Origin: ZC4RG42 sp036676355
Lineage (GTDB): Bacteria; Pseudomonadota; Gammaproteobacteria; Burkholderiales; SG8-39
Assembly: GCA_036676355.1 (NCBI GenBank)
Contig: JAKFDA010000018.1
Span: forward strand, 10,630-74,629
Direction: 5' to 3'
DNA: 64,000 nt
This document shows positions 30,542 to 40,538 of this stretch, piece after piece (position 1 is the first letter of the stretch; each line of letters starts with the position of its first letter). The notes under the pieces were generated by a model that saw only the letters and a program-made list of their open reading frames with translations, was not told the origin of the DNA and did not search any database. The translations under genes and the position numbers were made by a program.

Positions 30542-30570
30542 GTTGTTTCGAAAGCAGGAGCAGAAGCGGA

Positions 30571-31827
30571 ATGCGAGTGGCAGTTCTGGGCGCGGGTGTC
30601 GTGGGAACGACAACCGCCTGGTATCTGGCCCGGGCCGGGCATGAAGTTACGGTCATCGAGCGGCAGGGCAGCGCCGCACTGGAAACCAGTTTTGCCAACG
30701 GCGGGCAGATCTCGGTCAGTCACGCCGAGCCATGGGCCAACCCCACCGCCCCGGCGAAAATTCTCAAATGGCTGGGCAGGGAAGACGCGCCGCTGCTGTT
30801 TCGCTTGCGTGCCGACTGGCGCCAATGGCAGTGGGGGTTGCGGTTCCTGCTGCAGTGCCGCGCCTCGTGTACGCGCGAGAACACACGCCGGTTGCTTGCG
30901 CTCGGGCTGTACAGTCGCGCGCAACTCGGCGCGCTGCGGGCGGAAACCGGTATTCACTACGATGAATTGACGCGCGGCATCCTGCATTTCTATACCGACC
31001 AGGCGGATTTCGATCTGGCCGTGTCGCAGGCCGCGCTCATGCGCGAATTGGGCTGCCAACGCGAGCTCATGACCCGGGAAGAGTGCGTCGCGATCGAGCC
31101 GGCGTTGAAATACGCGGCCGACAAGGTCGTCGGCGCAACGTATACCGCGAGTGACGAATCGGGGGACGCCCGCAAATTCACACAGGCATTGGCATCCCGG
31201 GCGGAAGACAGCGGCGTGCGCTTTCGCTACAACTGTCTCATCAAACGGCTCGAGGCCGAGCGGGGGCGCGTCGCCAGTGTTGTGGTGGCGGCCGAAAGCG
31301 GCACTGAGGAGGCAATCACCGCAGACGCCTATGTGGTTTGTCTCGCCAGCTATTCGCCGTTGCTGCTGCGACCGTTGCATGTGCCGGCGCCAATTTATCC
31401 GGTCAAGGGCTATTCGATCACGTTGCCGCTCGAGCCGGAGGATGAGGCGCCGACCACCAGCCTGACCGATGAAGAGCGCAAGCTGGTGTTCTCGCGTCTG
31501 GGAGATCGTCTGCGCGTGGCCGGCACAGCGGAACTGAACGGTTACAGCACGAGCATCAATGTCGTTCGCTGCCAGTCGCTGGTGAAGCGCTGTTTCGAAT
31601 TATTCCCGCATGCGGGCCAGGCGGAACGTGCCGAATACTGGACCGGGTTGCGTCCCGCCACGCCGAACAATCTGCCGCTTATCGGGCGGACGCGTTATCC
31701 GAATCTGTACCTCAACACCGGGCACGGCACGCTCGGATGGACACTTTCCTGCGGCTCGGCGAGTGCGCTGGCCGATCTCATGAGCGATCGACGCCCTGTG
31801 CCGAGCTTTCCCTTTCTGACGCACTGA
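30571..31827 (+). CDS. dadA: D-amino acid dehydrogenase small subunit
   Basis: DadA is an FAD enzyme that oxidises D-amino acids, classically D-alanine, passing electrons to the respiratory chain at the inner membrane. The N-terminal dinucleotide motif VAVLGAGVVGTTTAWYLARAG is followed by SFANGGQIS, typical of DadA, and the C-terminus contains PNLYLNTGHGTLGWT. It has 418 residues, the usual length. No alanine racemase (dadX) is adjacent. It is flanked by terminators on both sides and is therefore probably monocistronic. Confidence 0.92.
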   Translation: MRVAVLGAGVVGTTTAWYLARAGHEVTVIERQGSAALETSFANGGQISVSHAEPWANPTAPAKILKWLGREDAPLLFRLRADWRQWQWGLRFLLQCRASCTRENTRRLLALGLYSRAQLGALRAETGIHYDELTRGILHFYTDQADFDLAVSQAALMRELGCQRELMTREECVAIEPALKYAADKVVGATYTASDESGDARKFTQALASRAEDSGVRFRYNCLIKRLEAERGRVASVVVAAESGTEEAITADAYVVCLASYSPLLLRPLHVPAPIYPVKGYSITLPLEPEDEAPTTSLTDEERKLVFSRLGDRLRVAGTAELNGYSTSINVVRCQSLVKRCFELFPHAGQAERAEYWTGLRPATPNNLPLIGRTRYPNLYLNTGHGTLGWTLSCGSASALADLMSDRRPVPSFPFLTH

Positions 31828-31830
31828 ATC

Positions 31831-31856
31831 GAAAGGCCGCCGAAAGGCGGCCTTTC
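31831..31856. terminator. Bidirectional terminator between dadA and speDE
   Basis: GAAAGGCCGCC/GGCGGCCTTTC is a perfect 11-bp stem capped by a GAAA tetraloop, between two convergent genes. Confidence 0.8.
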
Positions 31857-31879
31857 GTCCCGGTGAATGGCGAGTGCGG

Positions 31880-33139
31880 CTAGGCTGCGTTGGCGGCTCG
31901 CTGAGGAGTCGCCCGTGCCGATACGGTGAGATCGCGTACGTAGTTGGGCAGCGCGAACACGGCATGATGGGTCTGGCCGTTGTAATACTGCAGCTCGTTC
32001 ACGCCGCGTCTGGTCAGTCGGCTCTCCACTTCGTCGGCCGACAGTGCCAGCGGATCCAGCGTGCTGGAGCAGCAGGCCATACTCCACAGCGAGCCGTACA
32101 GGGGCACGAACACCACGTAGGGCCGCACGATACCGAACACGTTGGCAAGCCGCTCGGTATGCGCGCGTACCCGTTCCGGATCAGCGACGGGCGAGCCCAG
32201 ATGCAAGGTGAGCGCGCCCCCGGGTGCAAGCGCCTCGGCGCATTGGCGAAAGAACGACTCCTCGTAGAGCGCCGTTGCCGGTCCGATGGGGTCCGGCAGA
32301 TCGAGCACGATGAGATCGTATTTCTCTCTAGTTTCGGCTACGAACTTGAGGCCATCGCCCAGCACCAGCTTGAGCCGGGGGCTATCGAACGCCCCGCGGT
32401 GGATCGATCCAAAATACTGTTTCGCGACATCGATGACCTGTTCATCGAGTTCGACCAGGGTGACCTGCTCGATACTCGGATGCTTGAGCAGTTCCTCGCT
32501 GGAGCCGCCGTCGCCGCCGCCGATGACCAGCGCTCTTTTCGGCGCTGCATGTGCGATGGCGGCCGGATGGATGATGTTCTCGTGATAGTAGAACTCGTCC
32601 TTCTCCGAGGTCATGAAGCAACCGTCCAGGCTGAACAACTTGCCGAACTGCGGCGAATCGTGGACTTCCATATCCTGAAAGCGCGTGCGTCGTTCGAGCA
32701 GTCGCGCCGACGACCGGATGAAATGGCCGTAATCGGGATTGAGATATTCCAGCATCAATTGGCGATCGCGCGGCACGTCATGCCGGACATAGTCCTCGGG
32801 TTTGAACAGGCGCATGAGATCGTCGACGACCTGCTTCGCCTTCGAGTCGTTATTCTGCGTGTAATTGCAGACGTAGACGTCCAGGGTGACGGCGTTGAGT
32901 TCGGGCCAGGTGTGGATCGCGACATGCGACTCGGCCAGCACGACACAGCCGGTCACGCCGCCAGGCGCCGTCGGATCCGCGTCCGTACCTTGAAATTGAT
33001 GGAATAGATCCCCGAGTACCGTTAAGCCAGCGCTATTAATGCTGTCGAGGCAGAATCGACGCAACGCGTCGGCATCAGTGAGATGCGCTGCGCTTCCGCG
33101 GCAACGGTACAGGTTGGCAACTAGATGCAGACCGTCCAA
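31880..33139 (-). CDS. speD-speE: Fused S-adenosylmethionine decarboxylase - spermidine synthase
   Basis: An N-terminal pyruvoyl-type AdoMet decarboxylase (about 1-125) contains the self-processing site AESHVAIHTWPE, Glu70-Ser71 from the chosen start. It is fused to a spermidine synthase (about 130-420) with the nucleoside-binding motif VIGGGDGGSSEELL and LPDPIGPA. Together they make decarboxylated AdoMet and transfer its aminopropyl group to putrescine. The start is uncertain. TTG 33139 begins exactly at the decarboxylase domain with GAGGA upstream. An in-frame TTG at 33244 would add 35 Arg-rich residues with rare codons and no RBS. Confidence 0.88.
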   Translation of the reverse strand: MDGLHLVANLYRCRGSAAHLTDADALRRFCLDSINSAGLTVLGDLFHQFQGTDADPTAPGGVTGCVVLAESHVAIHTWPELNAVTLDVYVCNYTQNNDSKAKQVVDDLMRLFKPEDYVRHDVPRDRQLMLEYLNPDYGHFIRSSARLLERRTRFQDMEVHDSPQFGKLFSLDGCFMTSEKDEFYYHENIIHPAAIAHAAPKRALVIGGGDGGSSEELLKHPSIEQVTLVELDEQVIDVAKQYFGSIHRGAFDSPRLKLVLGDGLKFVAETREKYDLIVLDLPDPIGPATALYEESFFRQCAEALAPGGALTLHLGSPVADPERVRAHTERLANVFGIVRPYVVFVPLYGSLWSMACCSSTLDPLALSADEVESRLTRRGVNELQYYNGQTHHAVFALPNYVRDLTVSARATPQRAANAA

Positions 33140-33328
33140 TTCGCATAAATCCTCGTCTGTATGGCCAGAAACGAGATGCGCGCATCTCGCCCGATTCCGC
33201 GGCGCCCTGTTGTTGAATTGGATAATGATCCTGTGCCGGCACAAGGTCGACGACAGACAGGGCTGCAGAGAACCGGCGATTTTAAAGCAATCTACGTCAG
33301 TGGGCCAGCCCTAATGTTTTCAAGGGCT

Positions 33329-34207
33329 TTAACCGATTTCCCGCAAACGCCGGATGAGCGCGGAAGTGTCCCATCGTCCGCCGCCCATGTCCTGGATTTC
33401 CGCGTAGTAGCCGTCGACCAGGCGCGCCACGCTGAGCGCCGCATCGTTGCGCTTTGCTTCTTCGAGGCAGATGCGCAGATCCTTGCGCATCAAATCGACT
33501 GCGAAACCGAAGTCGAAGCGTCCGTCCGCCATGGTCTGGCCGCGATGCTGCATTTGCCAGGAGCCCGCCGCGCCCTGTGAGAGCAGGTCCAGCACCCGCT
33601 TCATGTCCAGCCCTTCACGCAGACCGAAATCGATGCCTTCGGCCAGTCCTTGCAATACGCCGGCCACGCAGATCTGGTTGACCATCTTGGTCAGTTGCCC
33701 CGCGCCGGACGGCCCCATCCAGGTGGACGCCCGGGCATACGCCGCAAGTACGGGCTTCACCCGTTCGAAGGCGGCTTCATCGCCGCCCGCCATGACGGTG
33801 AGCGCCCCGCTTTCGGCGCCGGCTTGCCCGCCGGATACAGGGGCGTCGATGAAATAGAAACCGCGGCGCTGCGCTTCGGCGGCGAGGTCGCGCGCCAGCG
33901 CGGCGGAGATGGTGGAATGATCGACGAAAGTGCTGCCGCGCCGCATTGCTTGGAAAGCGCCGTGCTCGCCCAGCGTGATTGCGCGCACATCGGGATCGTC
34001 GCTCACTACGGCGAATACGATGTCGGCCCCGTCCGCGGCCTCCATCGGTGTGGCGGCGACGACGCCTGCATGACGGACGGTCCACGCCTCCGCCTTGGCG
34101 CGCGTCCGGTTATAGATCTTTATCCGATGCCCGGCGTCGGCCAGATGACCGGCCATCGGCCCGCCCATTACGCCCAGCCCCAAGAATGCTATTTGCAAGT
34201 TCTGCAT
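33329..34207 (-). CDS. NAD(P)-dependent beta-hydroxyacid dehydrogenase
   Basis: This is a 292-residue member of the 3-hydroxyisobutyrate / 2-hydroxy-3-oxopropionate dehydrogenase family. The cofactor motif GLGVMGGPMAGHLADAG, the substrate-binding segment DAPVSGGQAGAESGAL and the catalytic lysine in GAGQLTKMVNQ are all present. Which acid it reduces cannot be told; relatives act on tartronate semialdehyde, glyoxylate, succinic semialdehyde or hydroxyisobutyrate. GGAGA lies six bases before ATG 34207. speDE follows after 190 bp on the same strand. Confidence 0.88.
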   Translation of the reverse strand: MQNLQIAFLGLGVMGGPMAGHLADAGHRIKIYNRTRAKAEAWTVRHAGVVAATPMEAADGADIVFAVVSDDPDVRAITLGEHGAFQAMRRGSTFVDHSTISAALARDLAAEAQRRGFYFIDAPVSGGQAGAESGALTVMAGGDEAAFERVKPVLAAYARASTWMGPSGAGQLTKMVNQICVAGVLQGLAEGIDFGLREGLDMKRVLDLLSQGAAGSWQMQHRGQTMADGRFDFGFAVDLMRKDLRICLEEAKRNDAALSVARLVDGYYAEIQDMGGGRWDTSALIRRLREIG

Positions 34208-34376
34208 ACATTTCTCCAAGTACGAACCTCGTGACCGACCCGGGGTTCGATTATAGAAACGTGCCGTCGCAAAGGCCGTGCAATCGTCCGTCCCGGCCGC
34301 CTCGTGCAAAAAGCGCGGCGATACGGGATAATTGCCAGCTTTTCCGGCGTTTCTTCGACGCCCCCTAGACACCCTC

Positions 34377-36413
34377 ATGAATTCATCGGCTGCCGCGCCC
34401 GCCCAATCCGCCCGTACCCTGACCAACGAACAACAGCGCGATATGGCCAATGCCATTCGCGCGCTCGCGATGGACGCCGTGCAGGCGGCCAACTCCGGAC
34501 ACCCGGGAATGCCGATGGGCATGGCCGAAATCGCCGTCGCGCTGTGGGGGCGCCATCTGCGCCACAGCCCCGCCAATCCGCACTGGCCCGATCGCGATCG
34601 TTTCCTGCTGTCCAACGGCCACGGGTCGATGCTGCTGTATGCATTGTTGCATTTGACCGGTTATGACCTGCCGATGGAAGAGTTGAAGCGCTTCCGCCAG
34701 TTCAGGTCCAAGACACCGGGCCATCCGGAAAACTTCGCCACACCCGGCGTCGAAACGACGACCGGCCCGCTCGGGCAGGGATTGGCCAACGGCGTCGGCA
34801 TGGCGCTCGCCGAGCGTTTGCTCGCGGCGCAGTTCAACCGGCCCGGCCATACCATCGTTGACCATCACACCTATGTCTTCCTCGGTGACGGTTGCCTGAT
34901 GGAAGGAATCTCGCACGAGGCATGCTCGCTTGCCGGCGTACTGGGGTTGGGCAAACTGATTCTGCTGTACGACGACAACAACATTTCCATCGACGGTCAT
35001 GTCAACGGCTGGTTCGGAGACGATACGCCGAAGCGTTTCGAAGCCTACGGCTGGCATGTGGTGCGTGATGTCGACGGCCATGATGTCGCGGCGGTGGACA
35101 CGGCGCTGCACGAAGCGCGCAATGAAACCGATCGGCCGAGCATCATTTGCTGCAAGACGGTGATCGGCAAGGGCTCGCCCAACAAGGCCAACTCGCACGA
35201 TGTGCATGGCGCGGCGCTCGGTGCGGACGAAGTCGCGGCGACGCGCGCGAACATCGGCTGGGACCATCCGCCGTTCGAAATCCCGCGGCAAGTCTATGAG
35301 GCATGGGACGGCCGTGGACGGGGCGCCGCTTTCGAACGTGAGTGGCAGGAGCGTTTTGCCGCGTACGCAAAAGCGCACCCGGAACTTGCGTCCGAATATG
35401 AGCGCCGCATGCTGGGCAAGCTGCCGCGGGATTGGAGCGAAATCTGCGCCCGGCTGCTGGAGCAAACCAACGCCAGGGCTCAGACCGTGGCAACACGCAA
35501 AGCCTCGCAGCTCGCGCTTGAAGCGTTGGCTGCGGAACTGCCCGAAATGCTGGGCGGTTCGGCCGACCTGACCGGATCGAACCTGACCAACTGGTCCGGT
35601 TCCAAATCGATAGATCGCGCGACCGACGGCAATTACATTCATTATGGCGTGCGTGAATTCGGCATGAGCGCCATGATGAACGGCATTTCGCTGCATGGCG
35701 GATTCATTCCTTACGGCGGCACGTTCCTGACATTCTCGGACTACGCTCGTAATGCGGTGCGCATGGCCGGGCTGATGCGGTCGCACGCGATTTTCGTCTA
35801 CACCCACGATTCCATCGGGCTCGGCGAAGACGGCCCGACGCATCAATCGATCGAACACGCGGCATCGCTGCGCCTCATTCCGCAGCTCGATGTGTGGCGA
35901 CCGAGCGACACGGTGGAATCGGCGCAGGCGTGGATCGCCGCGATCGAACGCAGGGACGGGCCGAGTGCGTTGCTTTTCAGCCGGCAGAATGTCGCGTTTC
36001 AGCAGCGCGATGCCCGGGCGATTGCAAACATTCGTCGCGGGGGTTACGTGCTGGCCGATGCGCAGGATTTTCGCGCCATCATTATCGCGACCGGCTCGGA
36101 AGTGCCGCTTGCGCTTGGCGCGCAGGAACAGCTCGCCAAGGAAGGACTGGCGGTACGCGTCGTATCGATGCCGAGTACCAACGTGTACGACCGGCAGGAT
36201 CAGGCGTATCGGGACAGCGTGCTGAAGCCGGGCGTGCGGCGCATCGCGGTCGAGGCGGGCGTCACCGACCTGTGGCGCAAGTATGTGGGATTGGACGGTG
36301 CCGTCGTCGGCATCGATCGGTACGGCGAATCCGCACCGGCCGGCGAGCTGTTCAAATACTTCGGCTTTACTGTCGACAATGTAGTGAAAGCGGTGAAGTC
36401 GGTTATTGAGTGA
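34377..36413 (+). CDS. tktA: Transketolase
   Basis: Transketolase moves two-carbon ketol units between sugar phosphates in the pentose phosphate pathway with TPP. The TPP motif is [18 protein letters not shown], continuing to [19 protein letters not shown] at the N-terminus and [14 protein letters not shown] in the pyrimidine domain are both intact. It has 678 residues, a full-length enzyme. ATG 34377 is chosen because it fits the family length, although no strong RBS is seen. It heads the tkt-gap-pgk-pyk carbon cluster, with gap only 19 bp downstream. Confidence 0.96.
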   Translation: MNSSAAAPAQSARTLTNEQQRDMANAIRALAMDAVQAANSGHPGMPMGMAEIAVALWGRHLRHSPANPHWPDRDRFLLSNGHGSMLLYALLHLTGYDLPMEELKRFRQFRSKTPGHPENFATPGVETTTGPLGQGLANGVGMALAERLLAAQFNRPGHTIVDHHTYVFLGDGCLMEGISHEACSLAGVLGLGKLILLYDDNNISIDGHVNGWFGDDTPKRFEAYGWHVVRDVDGHDVAAVDTALHEARNETDRPSIICCKTVIGKGSPNKANSHDVHGAALGADEVAATRANIGWDHPPFEIPRQVYEAWDGRGRGAAFEREWQERFAAYAKAHPELASEYERRMLGKLPRDWSEICARLLEQTNARAQTVATRKASQLALEALAAELPEMLGGSADLTGSNLTNWSGSKSIDRATDGNYIHYGVREFGMSAMMNGISLHGGFIPYGGTFLTFSDYARNAVRMAGLMRSHAIFVYTHDSIGLGEDGPTHQSIEHAASLRLIPQLDVWRPSDTVESAQAWIAAIERRDGPSALLFSRQNVAFQQRDARAIANIRRGGYVLADAQDFRAIIIATGSEVPLALGAQEQLAKEGLAVRVVSMPSTNVYDRQDQAYRDSVLKPGVRRIAVEAGVTDLWRKYVGLDGAVVGIDRYGESAPAGELFKYFGFTVDNVVKAVKSVIE

Positions 36414-36432
36414 TGCGGAATTGGAGCGAGTG

Positions 36433-37446
36433 ATGGCAATTCGGGTAGCGATTAACGGTTATGGGCGCATCGGACGGAATATCCTGCGCGCCTTCTACGA
36501 AAGTGGCAAAAAACACAACATGCAGATCGTTGCGATCAATGATCTGGGCGACACGCAGACCAACGCGCACCTGACTCGCTACGACACCGCGCACGGCAAG
36601 TTTCCGGGCACGATCAGCGTCGAAGGCGAGTACATGGTCGTCAACGGCGATCGTATTCAGGTTTGCGCCAAGCGCAATCCGGCCGAACTGCCGTGGAAGG
36701 AATTGAAGGTCGACGTGGTGCTCGAGTGCACGGGCCTCTTCACCAGCAAGGAGAAGGCAAGCGCACATCTGGCGGCGGGCGCGAAGAAGGTCATCATTTC
36801 CGCGCCGGGCGGCAAGGATGTCGATGCGACCATCGTGTACGGCGTCAACCACGATGTCCTGAAGGCGTCGCACACCGTCATTTCGAACGCCTCGTGCACG
36901 ACCAACTGCCTCGCCCCGCTGGTCAAAGTGTTGGATGACGGAATCGGCCTGGTGAACGGCCTGATGACGACCGTGCACGCGTATACCAACGATCAGGTAC
37001 TGACCGACGTGTATCACAAGGATCTGCGGCGCGCGCGTTCGGCAACCATGTCCATGATTCCAACCAAAACCGGCGCCGCGGCGGCGGTCAGTCTGGTGCT
37101 GCCGCATCTGGCGGGCAAGCTCGACGGTTACGCCATTCGCGTTCCGACCATCAACGTATCCCTGGTCGATCTGTCGTTCATCGCCAAGCGCGCGACGACC
37201 GTGGAAGAAGTGAACAAGGCGGTCAAGCAGGCGGCCGACGGTGCGTTGAAGGGCGTGCTCGAATACAACACCGATCCGCTGGTCTCGATCGACTTTAACC
37301 ACAACCCCTCATCCTCGATCTTCGACGCGACCCTCACCAAAGTATCGGAAGGAACGCTGGTCAAAGTCTGCAGTTGGTATGACAACGAATGGGGTTTCAG
37401 CAACCGTATGCTGGACACCACCGTTGCGTTGATGAACGCAAAGTAA
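36433..37446 (+). CDS. gap: Glyceraldehyde-3-phosphate dehydrogenase
   Basis: GAPDH oxidises glyceraldehyde 3-phosphate to 1,3-bisphosphoglycerate with NAD(P). The nucleotide-binding [10 protein letters not shown], the catalytic cysteine in [12 protein letters not shown] and the C-terminal [12 protein letters not shown] are present. It has 337 residues. ATG 36433 is preceded by GGAGCGAG. The residue after the second Rossmann strand is Asp (INDLGD), which usually favours NAD. It is expected to be co-transcribed with tkt. Confidence 0.96.
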   Translation: MAIRVAINGYGRIGRNILRAFYESGKKHNMQIVAINDLGDTQTNAHLTRYDTAHGKFPGTISVEGEYMVVNGDRIQVCAKRNPAELPWKELKVDVVLECTGLFTSKEKASAHLAAGAKKVIISAPGGKDVDATIVYGVNHDVLKASHTVISNASCTTNCLAPLVKVLDDGIGLVNGLMTTVHAYTNDQVLTDVYHKDLRRARSATMSMIPTKTGAAAAVSLVLPHLAGKLDGYAIRVPTINVSLVDLSFIAKRATTVEEVNKAVKQAADGALKGVLEYNTDPLVSIDFNHNPSSSIFDATLTKVSEGTLVKVCSWYDNEWGFSNRMLDTTVALMNAK

Positions 37447-37471
37447 GTCGCTGTCTCTCGTTGCAACAGAA

Positions 37472-37503
37472 GGCCGCCTCGATCACCCGTGGTCGAGTCG
37501 GCC
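37472..37503 (+). other. Hairpin between gap and pgk
   Basis: GGCCG..CTCGA (37472-37482) pairs with TCGAG..CGGCC (37493-37503), two stems broken by one mismatched base each side. It ends 16 bp before the pgk ATG and may affect pgk translation or mRNA processing. Confidence 0.4.
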
Positions 37504-37519
37504 GCATTCGGGCTCCATC

Positions 37520-38713
37520 ATGCCTATCCTCAAAATGACCGATCTCGACCTGCGCGGCAAGCGGGTGCTGGTGCGCGCGGATCTCAACGTGCCGCAGAAC
37601 GACGACGGCTCGATCACCGACGACACGCGCATTCGGGCGTCCGTCCCCGGCATTCGTTATGCGCTTGATGCGGGCGCGCGATTGATGGTGACGTCGCACC
37701 TGGGCCGCCCGAAAGAGGGCGAGTTCAGGGCGCAGGATTCGCTGGCGCCGGTCGCGCAACGTTTGTCCGAACTACTGGGCGCGCCTGTGCCGCTCAAGCA
37801 GAACTGGCTCGATTCGGACGATGTCGCCCCCGCTCCGGGGCAGGTCGTCTTGCTGGAAAACTGTCGGCTAAACAAGGGCGAGAAGAAGAACGACGAAACT
37901 CTCGCGCGTCGGATTGCGGCACTGTGCGACGTCTACGTCAACGATGCGTTTGGGGCGGCCCATCGCGCCGAGGCAACGACCTACGGTGTCGCGCAATATG
38001 CGCCAATCGCCTGTGCCGGGCCGTTGATGGCGGCCGAGATCGACGCGTTGACCAAGGCGTTGCGTCAGCCCGCGCGGCCGCTCGTTGCGATTGTCGCGGG
38101 GTCGAAAGTGTCGACCAAGCTGACTATTCTCGCCGCGCTGGCGGATAAAGTGGATCAGTTGATCGTCGGCGGCGGTATCGCCAACACGTTCATGCTGGCA
38201 GCCGGTTTGCCGGTCGGCAAATCGCTTGCCGAAGCAGACCTGGTGGGCGAGGCGAGCAGGATCGTCACGATGCTGAAGACCAAGAACGGCGATGTGCCGA
38301 TACCCGTCGATGTGGTGTGCGCCAAGGAGTTTGCGGCGACGGCGCTTGCAGAACTCAAGCCGAGCAGTGCGGTTGAAGACGACGATATGATTCTGGACAT
38401 CGGGCCGCGTACTGCCGCCGCTTTCGCGGAAATTCTCGCCAAAGCAGGAACAATCATTTGGAACGGCCCGGTCGGTGTGTTTGAATTTAACCAGTTCGGC
38501 GAAGGCACCAAAGCACTTGCCAATGCAATCGCGGACAGCAAAGCGTTTTCTCTGGCCGGCGGCGGCGACACGCTGGCGGCGATTGCGAAATACGGCGTCA
38601 CCGATCGTATTTCGTACATTTCGACCGGCGGCGGCGCGTTTCTGGAATTTCTCGAGGGCAAGAAATTGCCGGCGATCGAAATACTCGAACGGCGGGCCGC
38701 GACATCGGCGTGA
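37520..38713 (+). CDS. pgk: Phosphoglycerate kinase
   Basis: Pgk makes ATP from 1,3-bisphosphoglycerate. It starts [25 protein letters not shown] in two parts: [14 protein letters not shown], then [11 protein letters not shown], the family signature. It contains [10 protein letters not shown] for substrate binding and [13 protein letters not shown] in the nucleotide domain. It has 397 residues. The gene is third in the tkt-gap-pgk-pyk order. A hairpin precedes it and no strong RBS is visible. Confidence 0.97.
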   Translation: MPILKMTDLDLRGKRVLVRADLNVPQNDDGSITDDTRIRASVPGIRYALDAGARLMVTSHLGRPKEGEFRAQDSLAPVAQRLSELLGAPVPLKQNWLDSDDVAPAPGQVVLLENCRLNKGEKKNDETLARRIAALCDVYVNDAFGAAHRAEATTYGVAQYAPIACAGPLMAAEIDALTKALRQPARPLVAIVAGSKVSTKLTILAALADKVDQLIVGGGIANTFMLAAGLPVGKSLAEADLVGEASRIVTMLKTKNGDVPIPVDVVCAKEFAATALAELKPSSAVEDDDMILDIGPRTAAAFAEILAKAGTIIWNGPVGVFEFNQFGEGTKALANAIADSKAFSLAGGGDTLAAIAKYGVTDRISYISTGGGAFLEFLEGKKLPAIEILERRAATSA

Positions 38714-38814
38714 AATCGTACTGATGAATCGAGCGGGCTTGCATGGCGACTCGCGTATTAAAAGCGACGGCCTGCAGGCTCGAAATATATTTTAAAAAAC
38801 TGATCGAGAAACAT

Positions 38815-40299
38815 ATGCTCTCACAGCAAAGCACCCGTCATCATCCGTTCGGACCGGACCGTCCGCGCAGCACCAAAATCGTCGCCACCCTGGGGCCTGC
38901 CTCCAGCGACCTCGATACGTTGGAAAAAATGTTCCGCGCCGGTGTCGATGTCGTGCGCATGAATTTTTCTCACGGCACGGCGGAGGACCATGTGAAGCGC
39001 GCCGAAACGGTACGCGAAGCCTGCCGCCGTTCCGGCCGCACGGTCGGCATCATGGCCGATCTGCAAGGGCCGAAAATTCGCGTCGGTAAATTCGAGGAAG
39101 GGCGCGTTACGCTGCAGACCGGCGCGACCTTCATTCTCGATGCGACCTGCGAAATGGGCGACGAAAACCGCGCCGGGTTGGACTATAAAGGTCTGCCGAA
39201 TGATGTGCGCGCAGGCGACGTGCTGCTGCTCGACGACGGCAAGATTGTGTTCGATGTCGAAAAAGTCGTCGGTAGCGAGATCCATTCCAAGATCCGGCAC
39301 GGCGGTGTGCTGTCGAACAACAAAGGCATCAATCGCGTCGGCGGCGGATTGACCGCGCCGACTCTGACGGCAAAGGACATCGAAGACATCCACATTGCGG
39401 CGAAGATTCAGGCCGACTATCTGGCGGTGTCGTTCCCCAAGTCCGGCAAAGACATGTTCACGGCGCGCGAAATGCTGCGAGCTGCTGGCGGCGAAGCACT
39501 GCTTATCGCCAAGATCGAACGGGCTGAAGCGGTCGAACTTGCCGCTTACGAGGACATCCTGTCCGGATCGGACGGCATCATGGTGGCGCGCGGCGACCTG
39601 GCCGTCGAAGTCGGTGATGCGGCCGTACCGGCGCTGCAGAAACGCATGATTCAACTTGCGCGTGAACGCAATAAGCTCACGATCACCGCGACGCAGATGA
39701 TGGAGTCGATGATCAACAGTCCGGTGCCGACGCGCGCCGAAGTGTCCGACGTCGCGAACGCGGTGCTGGACGGTACCGATGCGGTTATGACTTCGGCGGA
39801 AACCGCTGCGGGCAAGTTTCCGGTCGAAACCATTGCCGCCATGAGCCGGGTTTGCATGGAGGCGGAGAAATCGTCGCGCATTTCGTTCGATCGCGATTTT
39901 CTCGATCGGGCCTTCACACGTGTGGACCAATCCATCGCCATGGCCGCGTTGTTCACCGCCTATCACCTTAACGTCAAGGCGATCGCGGCGCTGACGCAGT
40001 CCGGTTCCACTGCCCTGTGGATGTCGAGGCTCAACAGCGGCGTCCCGATCTATGCGCTGACGTCGGAAACCTCAACGCGCTACCGCGTCAGTCTCTTCCG
40101 CGACGTATACCCGCTGACGGTGTCTTATCAGGGTCATGATCGCGAGGCATTGCTGGATGAGGCCGAGCACGTGTTGGTGCAAAACGGCATCGTCGAAGAA
40201 GGTGATTTGATTGTCGTCTCCTTCGGTGAGCCTATCGGCACCTCGGGCGGCACCAACACGATGAAAATCGTCCGGGTCGGCGAGCATCGCCAGCCCTGA
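38815..40299 (+). CDS. pyk: Pyruvate kinase
   Basis: Pyruvate kinase converts phosphoenolpyruvate and ADP to pyruvate and ATP. It carries TKIVATLGPASS at the N-terminus, the active-site signature LLIAKIERAEAVE with the catalytic lysine, GDLAVEVG for metal and substrate binding, and the C-terminal allosteric domain. ATG 38815 with GAGAA upstream gives 494 residues. An in-frame ATG at 38743 would add 24 residues unlike the family start. It ends the glycolytic run before a strand-switched microprotein and fba. Confidence 0.96.
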   Translation: MLSQQSTRHHPFGPDRPRSTKIVATLGPASSDLDTLEKMFRAGVDVVRMNFSHGTAEDHVKRAETVREACRRSGRTVGIMADLQGPKIRVGKFEEGRVTLQTGATFILDATCEMGDENRAGLDYKGLPNDVRAGDVLLLDDGKIVFDVEKVVGSEIHSKIRHGGVLSNNKGINRVGGGLTAPTLTAKDIEDIHIAAKIQADYLAVSFPKSGKDMFTAREMLRAAGGEALLIAKIERAEAVELAAYEDILSGSDGIMVARGDLAVEVGDAAVPALQKRMIQLARERNKLTITATQMMESMINSPVPTRAEVSDVANAVLDGTDAVMTSAETAAGKFPVETIAAMSRVCMEAEKSSRISFDRDFLDRAFTRVDQSIAMAALFTAYHLNVKAIAALTQSGSTALWMSRLNSGVPIYALTSETSTRYRVSLFRDVYPLTVSYQGHDREALLDEAEHVLVQNGIVEEGDLIVVSFGEPIGTSGGTNTMKIVRVGEHRQP

Positions 40300-40404
40300 G
40301 GATTTCGGCGGAGGGTCCGGGAGCGAAGCGAAGGGGCCGAAGTCAGAATCGCCCAGGCAGCATCGCCAGCCTTGACTTATTCAATCAAGGAAGCCAGGGC
40401 AAAA

Positions 40405-40439
40405 AAAAGCGCTTCGCGGACGATCCGCGAGGCGCTTTT
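40405..40439. terminator. Bidirectional terminator between pyk and the microprotein gene
   Basis: AAAAGCGCTTCGCGG and CCGCGAGGCGCTTTT pair with one mismatch around ACGAT, flanked by an A-run on the left and T-rich sequence on the right. It ends 22 bp from the microprotein stop and about 105 bp after the pyk stop. Confidence 0.8.
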
Positions 40440-40460
40440 CCTGTTTGTGGGGGTGCGACC

Positions 40461-40538
40461 TCAGCTTCTCAGCTTGACGACCACGAGCACGACCAAGGCG
40501 ATGGCCATAACGGCCAAATAGATATCCAGCCATGACAT
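40461..40538 (-). CDS. 25-residue single-pass membrane microprotein
   Basis: On the minus strand an ATG at 40538 opens a 25-codon frame ending in TGA. A strong GGGAGGA ribosome-binding site sits eight bases upstream. The peptide starts MSWLDIY, continues as an unbroken hydrophobic run of about 16 residues rich in Val, Leu and Ala, and ends KLRS, a cationic tail. That is a textbook positive-inside single membrane span. A terminator follows its stop. Function is unknown. It resembles in design regulatory membrane microproteins such as KdpF, but no relation can be claimed. Confidence 0.65.
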   Translation of the reverse strand: MSWLDIYLAVMAIALVVLVVVKLRS

